Positions 1 to 8,290 of a stretch of DNA of 24,987 bases are shown here, piece after piece. The first letter of the stretch is position 1. Each line of letters starts with the position of its first letter. The DNA lies in the NCBI GenBank assembly GCA_910585465.1, contig CAJUEW010000006.1, positions 120,911-145,897 of the forward strand, written 5' to 3'. This stretch comes from an uncultured Lachnospiraceae bacterium (GTDB taxonomy: Bacteria; Bacillota; Clostridia; Lachnospirales; Lachnospiraceae). Made by a program: the position numbers and the translations under genes. The notes under the pieces are model-generated. The model saw only the letters and a list, made by a program, of their open reading frames with translations, was not told the DNA's origin and did no database searches.

Positions 1-262
1 GATTTTCCGGGTCTTCCGGTTTCTCCGGTTCCGTCGGAGTCTCCGGGTTTTCCGGGTCTTCCGATTTCTCCGGTTCCGCTGGAGTCTCCGGGTCTTCCGG
101 AGTCTCCTCATCGTTATTTTCTGTTTGTGCTGCTGAATCTTCCTCCGCCGCGCTTTCTATCGTATCAGGCATCCGGGCCGCAAATGCCTGCGCAGGAGTC
201 TCCAAAAACAGCGCCCCTGCAATCAGAAATGAAAACACACGAAGCAAAAATTTTTTCTTCAT
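1..262 (-). CDS. Secreted protein with acidic proline-rich repeats (5' part only)
   Basis: This reading frame starts at an ATG at 262 and stays open to the window edge (87 codons seen, C-terminus missing). It opens with a typical signal peptide: a KKK positive end, a hydrophobic core (LLRVFSFLIAGALFL) and a likely cut after PAQA at about residue 26. A short acidic linker follows, then a low-complexity tract with the 15-residue unit ETPAEPEKSEDPENP, about two copies before the edge. The ribosome site is GAGGTGGG about 10 bases upstream, and a good promoter lies at 320-348, so it is its own transcription unit. Such E/P-rich tracts often act as wall-spanning stalks in Gram-positive surface proteins, but no anchor or catalytic domain can be seen here. 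The secretion call is firm; the function is unknown. Confidence 0.8.
   Translation of the reverse strand, partial: MKKKFLLRVFSFLIAGALFLETPAQAFAARMPDTIESAAEEDSAAQTENNDEETPEDPETPAEPEKSEDPENPETPTEPEKPEDPEN
2..106. repeat. 45-bp tandem repeat inside the secreted protein gene
   Basis: Positions 2-46 and 47-91 are near-identical copies in register at a 45-bp period, with a partial third unit at 92-106. The period is a multiple of three and encodes a 15-residue unit rich in Glu and Pro, so gain or loss of a copy would lengthen or shorten the stalk without a frameshift. The array may continue beyond the window edge. Confidence 0.85.
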
Positions 263-319
263 GAAATTCTACCCACCTCACCATCTCTTATTTAAAATTT
301 TGCTGAAATATTCTTGTTC

Positions 320-348
320 ATTATAAACATAATTTTATCAGACTTCAA
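320..348 (-). promoter_or_regulatory. Sigma-A promoter for the left-edge secreted protein
   Basis: On the minus strand TTGAAG (343-348) and TATAAT (320-325) are separated by exactly 17 bases. The -10 box is a perfect consensus and the -35 matches 4 of 6. The predicted start near 313 leaves an untranslated leader of about 50 bases before the ATG at 262. The gap to the preceding flippase (263-370) holds this promoter and no convincing terminator. Confidence 0.7.
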
Positions 349-370
349 GAATAAAGCCAAAATATATTTC

Positions 371-1786
371 TTAATTTTTCTGAAGTTTACGCCGATTTTT
401 CAGACTGACAAAAATTCCTGCCAGCATTTTCCAGTTCAAAGCCGTAAAGGTAATCACACCAATCCCCGCATTCACTAAGTCAAGGATCCAGACTCTGAAA
501 AAACACAGCAACGCCATAACAACAATGATAAGAAGCAGCAGAATAATCCTTATGTAGTGAAACCGGATCTTCTGTATTTTCTGTATATCAATCATCCGAT
601 ATAAGACCAGCCATAAATAACTCACTACTGTAGAGAGCGTAGCCGCATAAATCCCAATCCTTTTTACCAGTAAAATATTAATGATAAAATTAATCCCGGC
701 AGCAATCAGCGTAGTAATCCCTATCTGGCGGGTTTTCATATTGGCAATATAAATTCCTCCAAGATAAGAAGAAATACTGCCAAACAGCACGCCAAAATAC
801 AGAATCACCATATGATTATAAGCTTCCTCATAATCTCCCTTGATCAATATTTTAAAAATAACCGGAGTCGATGCAATCAGAAGTGCCATCATCCCGATAA
901 AGAGATTATAAATATCAGAAAATACCTCTCCATAATATTCCGCAGAATCCTTATCAGCCGCCGCCACTGATGCGTTTTCCTGCCAGGAGAGCGTGAAGGT
1001 ACTTTGAGCAATACTGAAAATATTGGGCAGCTTATTGGCAACTGCATAGATTGCGTTTGCTTCTATTCCCAAAAACAGACTGATAATAAATCTGTCGGAC
1101 ACACGTATCACCCATGAAGAGAGAGAATTGGGCACTAATGGCCATGAATAGCTTAAAAATTCCTTTATTTTCTCCCCTGATATAAGAGAAAAATCAATAT
1201 ACGACAAAATACGGGCACTGATTACAAGGTAAACCAATGATAGAAGCTGAGAAAAAATCAAAGCGCACATCAAACCTGTCAGCCCTTTATGGTATCCTCT
1301 CAGCAGAACCACAACCAGAATCATTTCGGTCAATGCATTTACAAGCGCGCTTACAGAATACACCATATTTTTTGCCAGGCCCCGGGCGATCTGTCTGGCA
1401 GTCGTCAGGCAGATGTCAACTCCCAAATAAACGATAATGCATATCCGGATTGGATTGTCAATTTTCCGGAAGCAAATATACAGTACCGCAAGAGCGCATG
1501 CGCTTACCCCTACAATAAAGCTGCTGATATTGGTTACCACTGTTTTCTGTTCCCGGCTGTCTCCCCTTGTGCTGATCAGAAAACGGAAAGCAGCACCCTG
1601 CATCTGCAGGGTTACGACCGGAAGCACCAGACTTACCAGAACAGTAATTAAATCATAGGTTCCGTATTCCGCTTTTGTAAGACAGGCAGTTATAATCGGC
1701 AGTGTGATAAAGCTTGCTATTTTAGGAACTACTGTGCCCAGGGACAGTATTGCCATATTTTTTACTAAATTTCCTTTTCTTCCCAT
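371..1786 (-). CDS. Wzx-type polysaccharide flippase (third in window)
   Basis: This 471-residue protein is hydrophobic throughout, with about 12 to 14 membrane segments, the usual size for the polysaccharide transporter (Wzx/MOP) family. The N-terminus (LVKNMAILSLGTVVPKIASF, then LPIITACLTKAEYGTYD) is the typical first-helix pair of that family. A Wzx moves a lipid-linked oligosaccharide repeat unit across the membrane for polymerisation. The ATG at 1786 overlaps the end of the preceding pyruvyl-transferase-like gene by 22 bases, so translation is probably coupled; a later ATG (residue 11) would remove the conserved positive N-terminus. It is the last gene of the left module, which has no other flippase, so it probably serves that module's polymer. 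The family is clear, the substrate unknown. Confidence 0.9.
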   Translation of the reverse strand: MGRKGNLVKNMAILSLGTVVPKIASFITLPIITACLTKAEYGTYDLITVLVSLVLPVVTLQMQGAAFRFLISTRGDSREQKTVVTNISSFIVGVSACALAVLYICFRKIDNPIRICIIVYLGVDICLTTARQIARGLAKNMVYSVSALVNALTEMILVVVLLRGYHKGLTGLMCALIFSQLLSLVYLVISARILSYIDFSLISGEKIKEFLSYSWPLVPNSLSSWVIRVSDRFIISLFLGIEANAIYAVANKLPNIFSIAQSTFTLSWQENASVAAADKDSAEYYGEVFSDIYNLFIGMMALLIASTPVIFKILIKGDYEEAYNHMVILYFGVLFGSISSYLGGIYIANMKTRQIGITTLIAAGINFIINILLVKRIGIYAATLSTVVSYLWLVLYRMIDIQKIQKIRFHYIRIILLLLIIVVMALLCFFRVWILDLVNAGIGVITFTALNWKMLAGIFVSLKNRRKLQKN

Positions 1787-2769
1787 AGCCTGTGTTCTTC
1801 TTCAAACTGTGAAAACCACTTTCTGATGTTTTTAAAATTCACTTTCAGATTCGTTTTAATTTCTGAATTGATATAACGGTCCAGTTGATCGATCTGCCCG
1901 CGTTCCAGCACATTCAGATCATATGTCAGCTTCATATCCCGCACGCGGTTGTCGATTGCAAGTATCACCGTTCTTTTCTGATGCTGCATTGCAAACATTC
2001 CTGCATGAAGCCGCGTCCCCACATATTCGATATCGTCCCTACTGAGAATTTCATCAAATCTTTCTATAGTCGGAGGAACAATCCGAATCTGCTCCGTATG
2101 CTGAAATGTTTCCAGATATTCCTTATCATATACTCCCTGAATCCAGAAATATACTTCTTTGTAATTTTCCAGTAATGTATCAATCAGCTTCTGATCAGCC
2201 TCATGAGCCCTTCCGTAATCCGTCAAAGTAAAAATCACTGCATCTGACTTCCGGACCGGTATTCCTGCGCAAAATTCCGGAGTAAATTTCCACATAGTGG
2301 GGCATCCTGTATTCAATGCCTGAAAACCCAGCTCCTTTACAAATTGCTCCGCTCTGGCATCCCGGACACTGTGAATCCATTGATCTGACAGGATTTTTGA
2401 ATAAAGCCTTTTCGTATATCCATTCAGCTTATCCTTTGCCTGTCCGACTCCCACCCCCAGCAGGATACTCCCTTCATAGGGCATACAGTTAAACCAGTTT
2501 ACATTAAATACCGGACGGGGCTTGAACATATTCTTCCACATCAGATTAGAGCCGCATATAAACTTATATTTGGCATTCTGATATACCTTCATTCTGGGAT
2601 TCAGCCGGGTATTCTGATAGAATGTTACTGCAGGCGCATGTGTGGCGCATTTAATTACATAATTATCTGCCAGAATATTTGACAGCGCGGCCTCCGCAGA
2701 TCTCATAATAATTTCATCGCCCTTATTCAAAGAGCGTATTCCCGGATCAAATAATACAATCGTATCCAT
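1765..2769 (-). CDS. Polysaccharide pyruvyl transferase family protein (divergent)
   Basis: This 334-residue soluble protein has the layout of the CsaB-like pyruvyl transferase family. An N-terminal half begins DPGIRSLNKGDEIIM (residues 8-22), where the family usually has an N-x-GD motif, and the C-terminal half carries GTRLHAG (251-257), matching the family's conserved R/FHG turn. Family members move a pyruvate ketal from phosphoenolpyruvate to a sugar of a surface polymer, but some branches act as other transferases, so the exact reaction is uncertain. The ribosome site AGAGGA lies about 8 bases before the ATG. The gene sits between the acyltransferase and the final flippase and differs clearly from the second family member at 5169-6326, so the two are not a recent duplication. 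Confidence 0.8.
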   Translation of the reverse strand: MDTIVLFDPGIRSLNKGDEIIMRSAEAALSNILADNYVIKCATHAPAVTFYQNTRLNPRMKVYQNAKYKFICGSNLMWKNMFKPRPVFNVNWFNCMPYEGSILLGVGVGQAKDKLNGYTKRLYSKILSDQWIHSVRDARAEQFVKELGFQALNTGCPTMWKFTPEFCAGIPVRKSDAVIFTLTDYGRAHEADQKLIDTLLENYKEVYFWIQGVYDKEYLETFQHTEQIRIVPPTIERFDEILSRDDIEYVGTRLHAGMFAMQHQKRTVILAIDNRVRDMKLTYDLNVLERGQIDQLDRYINSEIKTNLKVNFKNIRKWFSQFEEEHRLWEEKEI

Positions 2770-2793
2770 TTTGTTCTTCCTCTGATTTTTTTA

Positions 2794-3870
2794 TCAAATC
2801 CATCTCCCTGCCAGCGGAATTTTCTTCAGCAGCAGAGTTATAACATATGATACTAACATTATAACCAGGCACCAAAGAAATACTGCTGCCAAATCATTCA
2901 TACCGGAGGCCTGAAGCCATATAAGCAGATATTTCATAGCCGCCCTGTCTTTCACAAGCTGATGTAAAAGATAGATTCCAAAGGTGCAGCTTCCCAGGGA
3001 GTATATCCATTTCTCTGCCCTTTTTGAAACCTCAAGCCGCCCGGCCAGATATTTGACACCGACAAAAACACTTGCGCAATTCACCAGCGTAAAAGCACTG
3101 TGAAACCCCTGGGAATCAGCCTGTGTACATACGCCGGTAAGCCTCACCTTATAATAGGTCATGCCGCAGCTAATCAAGACAAAAGCTATATTTACCGCCC
3201 ACATTAGGCCTATTCTTTTTTGAATCTTACGAATATCAAGTCTGTGCTCCAGAAAATACCCCAGGCATGGATACAGGATAATTGTGGAGACAAGCCAGTC
3301 CAGCCGAAGATTTCCATTTACCGTATGTTTTCCCTGCCACAACAAATACTCCGCCACAGGAACAATCCCATTCCAAAAAATTCCTATGCCAAACATATAA
3401 TAGAAAAATTTATCCTCCAGATTTTGTACCAGAGTCTTTAGAAAAGGAATGCTCATCAGATATGCGATATATGCATAAAGATACCAGAGACAGGTTTTTA
3501 CATTTCCCACATACAGCTTTTTTATAAACATTTTTATACTGAACGCGCCGCCTTCAGTCAGAATTTTTTCCATATAATACACAGATGAAACCACTATCAG
3601 TATGATAATTATTTTTAAAATTCTTTTTTTCCATAAGAATTGAAGAGATTCCTTCTCTCTTCCAAGCATAAGAGCCCCGGAAATTGCGAAAAACAGGGGA
3701 ACCGAAAACTTACAGAAAACCGAAACGAACAAATATACCCAAAAACGGACAGTTCCCGGTTCATACTGAGAAAACAAGAAAAATCCTTCCGTACCTGTAT
3801 GATTAAATATGACAAAGAAGCAGGCTGCTACTCTCATTGCCTCATAGTATAATATTTTTTTTGTTTCCAC
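2794..3870 (-). CDS. Membrane acyltransferase, acyltransferase-3 family
   Basis: This 358-residue integral membrane protein has about ten helices, the normal size for the acyltransferase-3 family that O-acetylates (or otherwise acylates) surface sugars. The first helix carries the family's R-x10-H pair: Arg13 and His24 in EAMRVAACFFVIFNHTG. A GTG at 3870 is chosen because AGAGG lies 7 bases upstream and the stop of the preceding polymerase gene is 2 bases away, pointing to coupled translation. Codons 3 to 5 contain a run of eight A residues on the coding strand (3855-3862), where replication slippage could switch the gene off. The likely role is acetyl decoration of the left-module polymer; the acyl donor and acceptor cannot be read from sequence. 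Confidence 0.88.
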   Translation of the reverse strand: METKKILYYEAMRVAACFFVIFNHTGTEGFFLFSQYEPGTVRFWVYLFVSVFCKFSVPLFFAISGALMLGREKESLQFLWKKRILKIIIILIVVSSVYYMEKILTEGGAFSIKMFIKKLYVGNVKTCLWYLYAYIAYLMSIPFLKTLVQNLEDKFFYYMFGIGIFWNGIVPVAEYLLWQGKHTVNGNLRLDWLVSTIILYPCLGYFLEHRLDIRKIQKRIGLMWAVNIAFVLISCGMTYYKVRLTGVCTQADSQGFHSAFTLVNCASVFVGVKYLAGRLEVSKRAEKWIYSLGSCTFGIYLLHQLVKDRAAMKYLLIWLQASGMNDLAAVFLWCLVIMLVSYVITLLLKKIPLAGRWI

Positions 3871-3872
3871 AT

Positions 3873-5147
3873 TTATTCCTCTTTATCTGCCGTATTTACA
3901 ATCACTTCAAATAATATAATAAAGCTGGCAGTCACATAAGAACTGAATACTCCGGTAACAAAACTTCCTATTAATAAATAGAGTACATAGAGAATACCGC
4001 ACACAGCTCCCCATCTGTTCCCGGCAGACTGCCTTAGCATCCGGCGCAGCAGGAAAAATATCAAAGTCCCCATCAGTACAAAACCGACAGCGCCAAGCTC
4101 TCCCCATATGGCCGGCCAGTAACAGTCTGTCAACTGGGTGCCGTCCTCCTTTAATGCCCAGAAGGAATTCATTCCATACCGATAATATAAAGGGGAGTAA
4201 TATACCCTGGCCGCTTCTGTACCAAAGGTGGCAAATCCCGCTCCAAACGGAAAATAATCCTGCATAATTTTCAGGCCGTTTGTCATAAACAGATATCTGC
4301 TTGTATCCTGCTCTCCGCCGAAATACCGCACAATCTGATTTCCGCCCACAGCAACCGCCATAATAAAGAAGAGAATAAGATATTGGGGCCGTAAAAGCTT
4401 CCTCAGCTTTTCCATAACAGCCTTTGCATCCTTAAGCCCCTTATAAATAAAAATATAATACAAAACAAACCAGATAAGCACTGTCATAAACGCCCGGGAT
4501 CGCATGGAGCCAAGCCATACTGCAAACAGCATTGCCATCGTAAGCTTCCGGCCTGCAGTAAAAGGCTTATAGATCAGCTCCCCTGTTAATATCAGACAGA
4601 ATCCGATACAGTATTGGCTGAACATTCCGGGATTGCCATATAAAAACTGGTAGCTCTTCCAGCCATACCTGACTCCGGAGGACAGTCCCAAATCATAAAA
4701 AAAGTTCACGCACATCAGGACAAACGCAGCTATGACTACAATTTTTGTCAAAAGGGCCAGATAATTAACCAGTTTTCTGCAGTCAGCCGTCTTTCCCTCA
4801 AAAATCAGATCTGCCCCGAGAAAGCACACAAATATTTTAAACAGATAAACAATGTCCGTCACAATGGCAGGAAGCTCCCGCGGCACATCCGAGAGCATCT
4901 GGCTGACGATTCCATACAACACAAGGCTCACCATCAGAAAAATCATAATCACATGATCCTTTTGTCCTTTATCCGATGTCAGCAGCCTCATAAAAATTCC
5001 GAATCCCATATAGAGCAGCAAAAGCTCGTCCGCATAATTGGCAAACGGTACCAGCCCCTGCAGAATATTCTGAAACAGTGCAACTGTCAGCAGAAAATAA
5101 ATCACAATATTTCTCGAAAAATAATGACGCTCCAAAACTTCCTCCAC
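3873..5147 (-). CDS. Wzy/O-antigen-ligase-type polysaccharide polymerase
   Basis: This protein of 424 residues has about 10 to 12 membrane helices and a large polar extracellular loop in the C-terminal half (GGEQDTSRYLFMTNGLKI, then FGAGFATFGTEAA and a Tyr-rich stretch). That is the arrangement of O-antigen polymerases and ligases. GNPGMFSQYC and GSMRSRAFM match the usual Asn/Pro and Arg-containing helix ends. Such enzymes join lipid-linked repeat units outside the membrane. The start is ambiguous: GTG at 5147 has a moderate ribosome site, while a TTG at 5135 sits 5 to 6 bases after GGAGG. It is the only polymerase of the left module, and its stop lies 2 bases before the GTG of the acyltransferase gene. 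Confidence 0.85.
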   Translation of the reverse strand: MEEVLERHYFSRNIVIYFLLTVALFQNILQGLVPFANYADELLLLYMGFGIFMRLLTSDKGQKDHVIMIFLMVSLVLYGIVSQMLSDVPRELPAIVTDIVYLFKIFVCFLGADLIFEGKTADCRKLVNYLALLTKIVVIAAFVLMCVNFFYDLGLSSGVRYGWKSYQFLYGNPGMFSQYCIGFCLILTGELIYKPFTAGRKLTMAMLFAVWLGSMRSRAFMTVLIWFVLYYIFIYKGLKDAKAVMEKLRKLLRPQYLILFFIMAVAVGGNQIVRYFGGEQDTSRYLFMTNGLKIMQDYFPFGAGFATFGTEAARVYYSPLYYRYGMNSFWALKEDGTQLTDCYWPAIWGELGAVGFVLMGTLIFFLLRRMLRQSAGNRWGAVCGILYVLYLLIGSFVTGVFSSYVTASFIILFEVIVNTADKEE

Positions 5148-5168
5148 ATTCTTTCCACTGTGTTTTCC

Positions 5169-6326
5169 TTATACATGCTTCAGCGATTGGGCAAGATAAT
5201 CCGCCGACTCTCTTCTCAGGACCGTCAGCTTTTGCTCCACTGTTTCATAATCTATCGGGGCAGAGGCTTCCAGGAGAATATCCTGATAATATCGGCGTTT
5301 CTCAAGGCCAAGCAGCCCGCACAGACTGTCAATTCTGGAATTACGGGAATTTCCGCTGGTACCTGAAAAGCGGTTGAAGGTAACAAACTGCTTATGATGC
5401 AGAATACTGAACACACTTCCATGGAAGGAGTCTGTCAGAACATACTCCGCGCCCCGAATCAGATTTACAAAATCATCCGGAGCCACATCAAATAACTGTC
5501 TGTCGCCGAACTCCAAATCCTCCCTCACAAAATTATCCAGAAACGGGGTTGTCACAATAGGCATCCCCGTTTTTTCCTTCAGCTCACGGGCTATATCTCT
5601 GTGCTCCTTATTGGTTCCCAGAAAATAGCAGAAAATATACGGCGTCTCTGCAATTTTTTTCTCAGGAATCACATCCAGCCATTCCTCCCGTGTCAGAAGC
5701 AAAGTGGGATCTGCCACTACCTGCACCTTTTTTCCGGTCAGCTCACGGATGATCTCTGCCCCTCTTAATTCACGGGTGCTTAAGAAATCAAACCGTTTCA
5801 GATAAGCGGCCGTCCTGTTTCTCTGCCAGGACGGAATCCTGCCAACCCCAAAGCTTGTGGCATACGCAATCTTTGTCTTTTCCTCCGGCACAAACTCCAA
5901 TGTATAAAAACCGCTGGCCAGACCGCTTGGCAGCCAAAGCTGGTCGCTGCCCACCAGAAAGCCGTCATAATTCAGAGTTCCTTTTTTAAGCTCCTCATAT
6001 CCTGTATACACAGGAGACAGACGGTCAAAAAACCGATCAATAAATCCGCCGAACAACCGACTCCTTTTAGAACATTTCCGGCGAAGCTCCGGATATTTTC
6101 TGAGCTGCCGCTTTCTTCTGATAGTTGTCAGCTTGCCTCTTATCAGCCATGGATTAAAAACACGCGGGGCTGATTTCAAAATCATTTTCAAATCATATTT
6201 CTTTTTATATCGTATAATCTCATAATCATACCCCAGCGCATGTACCTTTAGCTGTGTGGCAAGCACCTGGAGCTGGCTTCCGTAATTTTTAGTACCATAA
6301 CATACGCACAGACCTATTTTTTTCAT
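5169..6326 (-). CDS. Polysaccharide pyruvyl transferase
   Basis: This 385-residue soluble protein has the features of canonical pyruvyl transferases. The N-terminal NYGSQLQ motif (14-20) is preceded by a short strand, GSDQLW is at 127-131, and TDSFHGSVFSILH is at 298-310; the SFHG segment is the family's phosphate-binding turn. It should transfer a 4,6- or similar pyruvate ketal from phosphoenolpyruvate onto a sugar of the repeat unit, adding negative charge. Its ATG overlaps the TGA of the preceding GT4 gene (ATGA, 6323-6326), a classic sign of translational coupling. It is longer and closer to the family standard than the second member at 1765-2769. Confidence 0.9.
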   Translation of the reverse strand: MKKIGLCVCYGTKNYGSQLQVLATQLKVHALGYDYEIIRYKKKYDLKMILKSAPRVFNPWLIRGKLTTIRRKRQLRKYPELRRKCSKRSRLFGGFIDRFFDRLSPVYTGYEELKKGTLNYDGFLVGSDQLWLPSGLASGFYTLEFVPEEKTKIAYATSFGVGRIPSWQRNRTAAYLKRFDFLSTRELRGAEIIRELTGKKVQVVADPTLLLTREEWLDVIPEKKIAETPYIFCYFLGTNKEHRDIARELKEKTGMPIVTTPFLDNFVREDLEFGDRQLFDVAPDDFVNLIRGAEYVLTDSFHGSVFSILHHKQFVTFNRFSGTSGNSRNSRIDSLCGLLGLEKRRYYQDILLEASAPIDYETVEQKLTVLRRESADYLAQSLKHV

Positions 6327-7390
6327 ATCCTGTCCTCAAATTCCATGAATATATCCGCCAGTCTCTGATGCATGATCCGGCTGCTGAATTCCTTTTGTAT
6401 CTTATCCCGGTTATGCTCTGAACATGCCGTGTCAAAGCTTTCGTCCGTCATAACCCTTTTCATGGCGGCGCCAAGCGCCTCAATATCCCCCGGATGTATG
6501 ATAATTCCGTTATAGCCGTCCCGGACTACCTCGGGTATTCCCCCCACATCTGTGCTTATAATTACCTTTCCGGCAGCCATTCCTTCCAGAATGGTCATAG
6601 GAAGACCCTCATGGTAGGAAGGGAGAAGTATCGTACCGCACTCCTTCATCAGCTCAAGCTTTCTGGGAAAATCAGCCCATCCGACTATATCAATGTACTT
6701 CCCCAGTTTTTTCTTCTCCACAACCGACCGAAGCTCCTCCACTTCCCCGTCTCCGGCCATATAGACCTTTACAGACGGAAATTCCGTCCGGATGCTTTCC
6801 ACTGCCTCAACAACATCGTAAGCGCCTTTTCTTTTTCCCAGGCGTCCAAGCAATAAAAAACAGTTCCTGCAGCTTACGATATCACTTCTGGCTTCCTCAA
6901 ACTGTTCCGCGTGAATCCCGTTATTGACCGCAACAATGTTCGTATTAGGAAAGATTTTCTGAAATCTGCTTTTCCAGTCCTCCGACAAGGCTACCACAGT
7001 ATCGCACTTCTCCCATATACTGCGAACCTTCTCCTTCTTTCCGGCAGATAACTGTTCATAGAACACCAGATAGGCCGCCCCATGAATATGCAGCACTACT
7101 TTTTTCCCCCATCGTTTTGCGGCAGACACATACCAGCCTTTACGAAATGTACTTCCATAAGAAGCGGCATGAATATGATAGATGTCAAAATCTCTTTTTG
7201 TAAAATAAAATCTCAGGAAAGCAAATACAGAATACAGCAGCACCGTCAGACGATTGCCGTCTATATAGGAATCATAAATCTCTATATGAAACCTGCTGCA
7301 CATGTCCTTATCCGCTTCAATCTCCCTGAGAACCGTAGCCATACCGCCCTTTGACCTGCAGGGGCTGGGGCCGATTTCCAATACTCGCAC
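6323..7390 (-). CDS. GT4-family glycosyltransferase
   Basis: This 355-residue protein has the two-Rossmann (GT-B) plan of GT4 retaining transferases. The N-terminal half has a Gly-rich loop (CRSKGGMATVLREIE, 11-25) and HIHGAAY (101-107). The C-terminal half has VNNGI (155-159), GRLGKRKGAYDVV (182-194) and the donor-binding E-x7-E motif, Glu261 and Glu269, in HEGLPMTILEGMAAG. The enzyme adds one sugar from a nucleotide-sugar donor to the growing lipid-linked unit on the cytoplasmic side. The start is GTG at 7390 with AAGG four bases upstream; 26 bases separate it from the ATP-grasp gene. Linkage and donor sugar cannot be called. Confidence 0.9.
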   Translation of the reverse strand: MRVLEIGPSPCRSKGGMATVLREIEADKDMCSRFHIEIYDSYIDGNRLTVLLYSVFAFLRFYFTKRDFDIYHIHAASYGSTFRKGWYVSAAKRWGKKVVLHIHGAAYLVFYEQLSAGKKEKVRSIWEKCDTVVALSEDWKSRFQKIFPNTNIVAVNNGIHAEQFEEARSDIVSCRNCFLLLGRLGKRKGAYDVVEAVESIRTEFPSVKVYMAGDGEVEELRSVVEKKKLGKYIDIVGWADFPRKLELMKECGTILLPSYHEGLPMTILEGMAAGKVIISTDVGGIPEVVRDGYNGIIIHPGDIEALGAAMKRVMTDESFDTACSEHNRDKIQKEFSSRIMHQRLADIFMEFEDRI

Positions 7391-7416
7391 AGCGCCTTTA
7401 TCCTTTCATTGCTTTT

Positions 7417-8289
7417 CTATATTGGAAGCTCTAAGCAGTCTCCCATCTCTTTGGCAAATTTAAAAGGAGAAATATTGCCGAAACCGGCACTGTTTGTAAA
7501 TGTAATTTCTCCAAAAATCACTTTTTTATCAACAATATAAAAATCCACTCTGGCATGGAGAAAATCCTCTGACAATATTCTGGCATAATTCAGCAGCTCT
7601 CCAAGCTGCTCCGGCGCCGGCTCGGCCTGTCCGCTCGCTTTATATGCCATCTCACAGCCCTTCAGAAGATTCCACTGTGTATCATAAATATCCTTGTAAT
7701 GCCCCCAGGTGCCCCTTCCGGAATCCACGCTGATATAGCGCGGCTTTCCGTTAAAACAATATACTTTATAGTCCCGCAGGCCGTCAGGCCCCCCGTCCAG
7801 ATATTTTTCCACAATAATCCGGGGACGCTCCACACCATAGAACCATTCTCCATAGCAGGGCAAAAATTTTGCCTTCAGCCATTTCCTGCACGTTTTCACA
7901 GTTTCCCGGAAATCCAGCCGGGTAGTATCTGTGCATATAATATTAAATGTGGAACCATGCGTCACTTTAATAACGCATTGCTTCGGCAGCCGGGGAAACG
8001 GAATCTCCTCCGGTGAAAATCCCTCCCATATCAGTTCGTTCAGAATATTGCCGCAGCCCTTGGATTCCACATACTCTCTTACAGTATACTTATCACAGCA
8101 CTTAGGCATCAGAGGATTATGATCATACAGCTTAATCCACTGAAGCTTCTCATTATACGTAACCGGATGCTCCAGATTCAGCTTATATCCGCATTTCAGG
8201 CGAAACAAAAGCTTAAGCTCCAGCCTTGGATTCCATTTATATAAAATATTAAAAGGTGTCAGAATTACACTTTTTAAAACATTATCCAT
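7417..8289 (-). CDS. TupA-like ATP-grasp protein
   Basis: A 290-residue protein fits the TupA-like ATP-grasp family, named for teichuronopeptide synthesis in alkaliphilic Bacillus. Visible signs are YNEKLQWIKLYD (45-56) and KYTVREYV (67-74) at the N-terminus. These are followed by VIKVTHGSTFN (106-116) with a candidate ATP-binding lysine at 108, IVEKYL (159-164), DYKVYCFNGKP (173-183), and acidic metal ligands in HARVDF (245-250) and GEITFTNSAGF (260-270). ATP-grasp enzymes usually make an amide or ester bond through an acyl-phosphate, so attachment of an amino acid or peptide to a uronic acid is plausible, though many family members are labelled only as glycosyltransferase-like. The frame is open further upstream to 8460, but I choose ATG 8289, one base after the preceding stop, with AGGAAA 8 bases before it. 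Confidence 0.85.
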   Translation of the reverse strand: MDNVLKSVILTPFNILYKWNPRLELKLLFRLKCGYKLNLEHPVTYNEKLQWIKLYDHNPLMPKCCDKYTVREYVESKGCGNILNELIWEGFSPEEIPFPRLPKQCVIKVTHGSTFNIICTDTTRLDFRETVKTCRKWLKAKFLPCYGEWFYGVERPRIIVEKYLDGGPDGLRDYKVYCFNGKPRYISVDSGRGTWGHYKDIYDTQWNLLKGCEMAYKASGQAEPAPEQLGELLNYARILSEDFLHARVDFYIVDKKVIFGEITFTNSAGFGNISPFKFAKEMGDCLELPI

Positions 8290-8290
8290 C

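Noticed and set aside
1..106. CRISPR array
   Set aside because: The repeats are adjoining 45-bp coding units without spacers and are in frame with a signal-peptide gene.
349..373. Terminator after the third flippase gene
   Set aside because: Only a loose AAGAA/TTCTT pairing with a long loop and no U-tract on the minus strand.
4953..5366. Plus-strand open frame of 137 codons spanning two genes
   Set aside because: Antisense to the polymerase and pyruvyl transferase genes and not protein-like in composition.
1765..6326. Recent duplication of the two pyruvyl-transferase-family genes
   Set aside because: The two proteins share only family-level motifs and differ in length and active-site context, so they were probably acquired separately.
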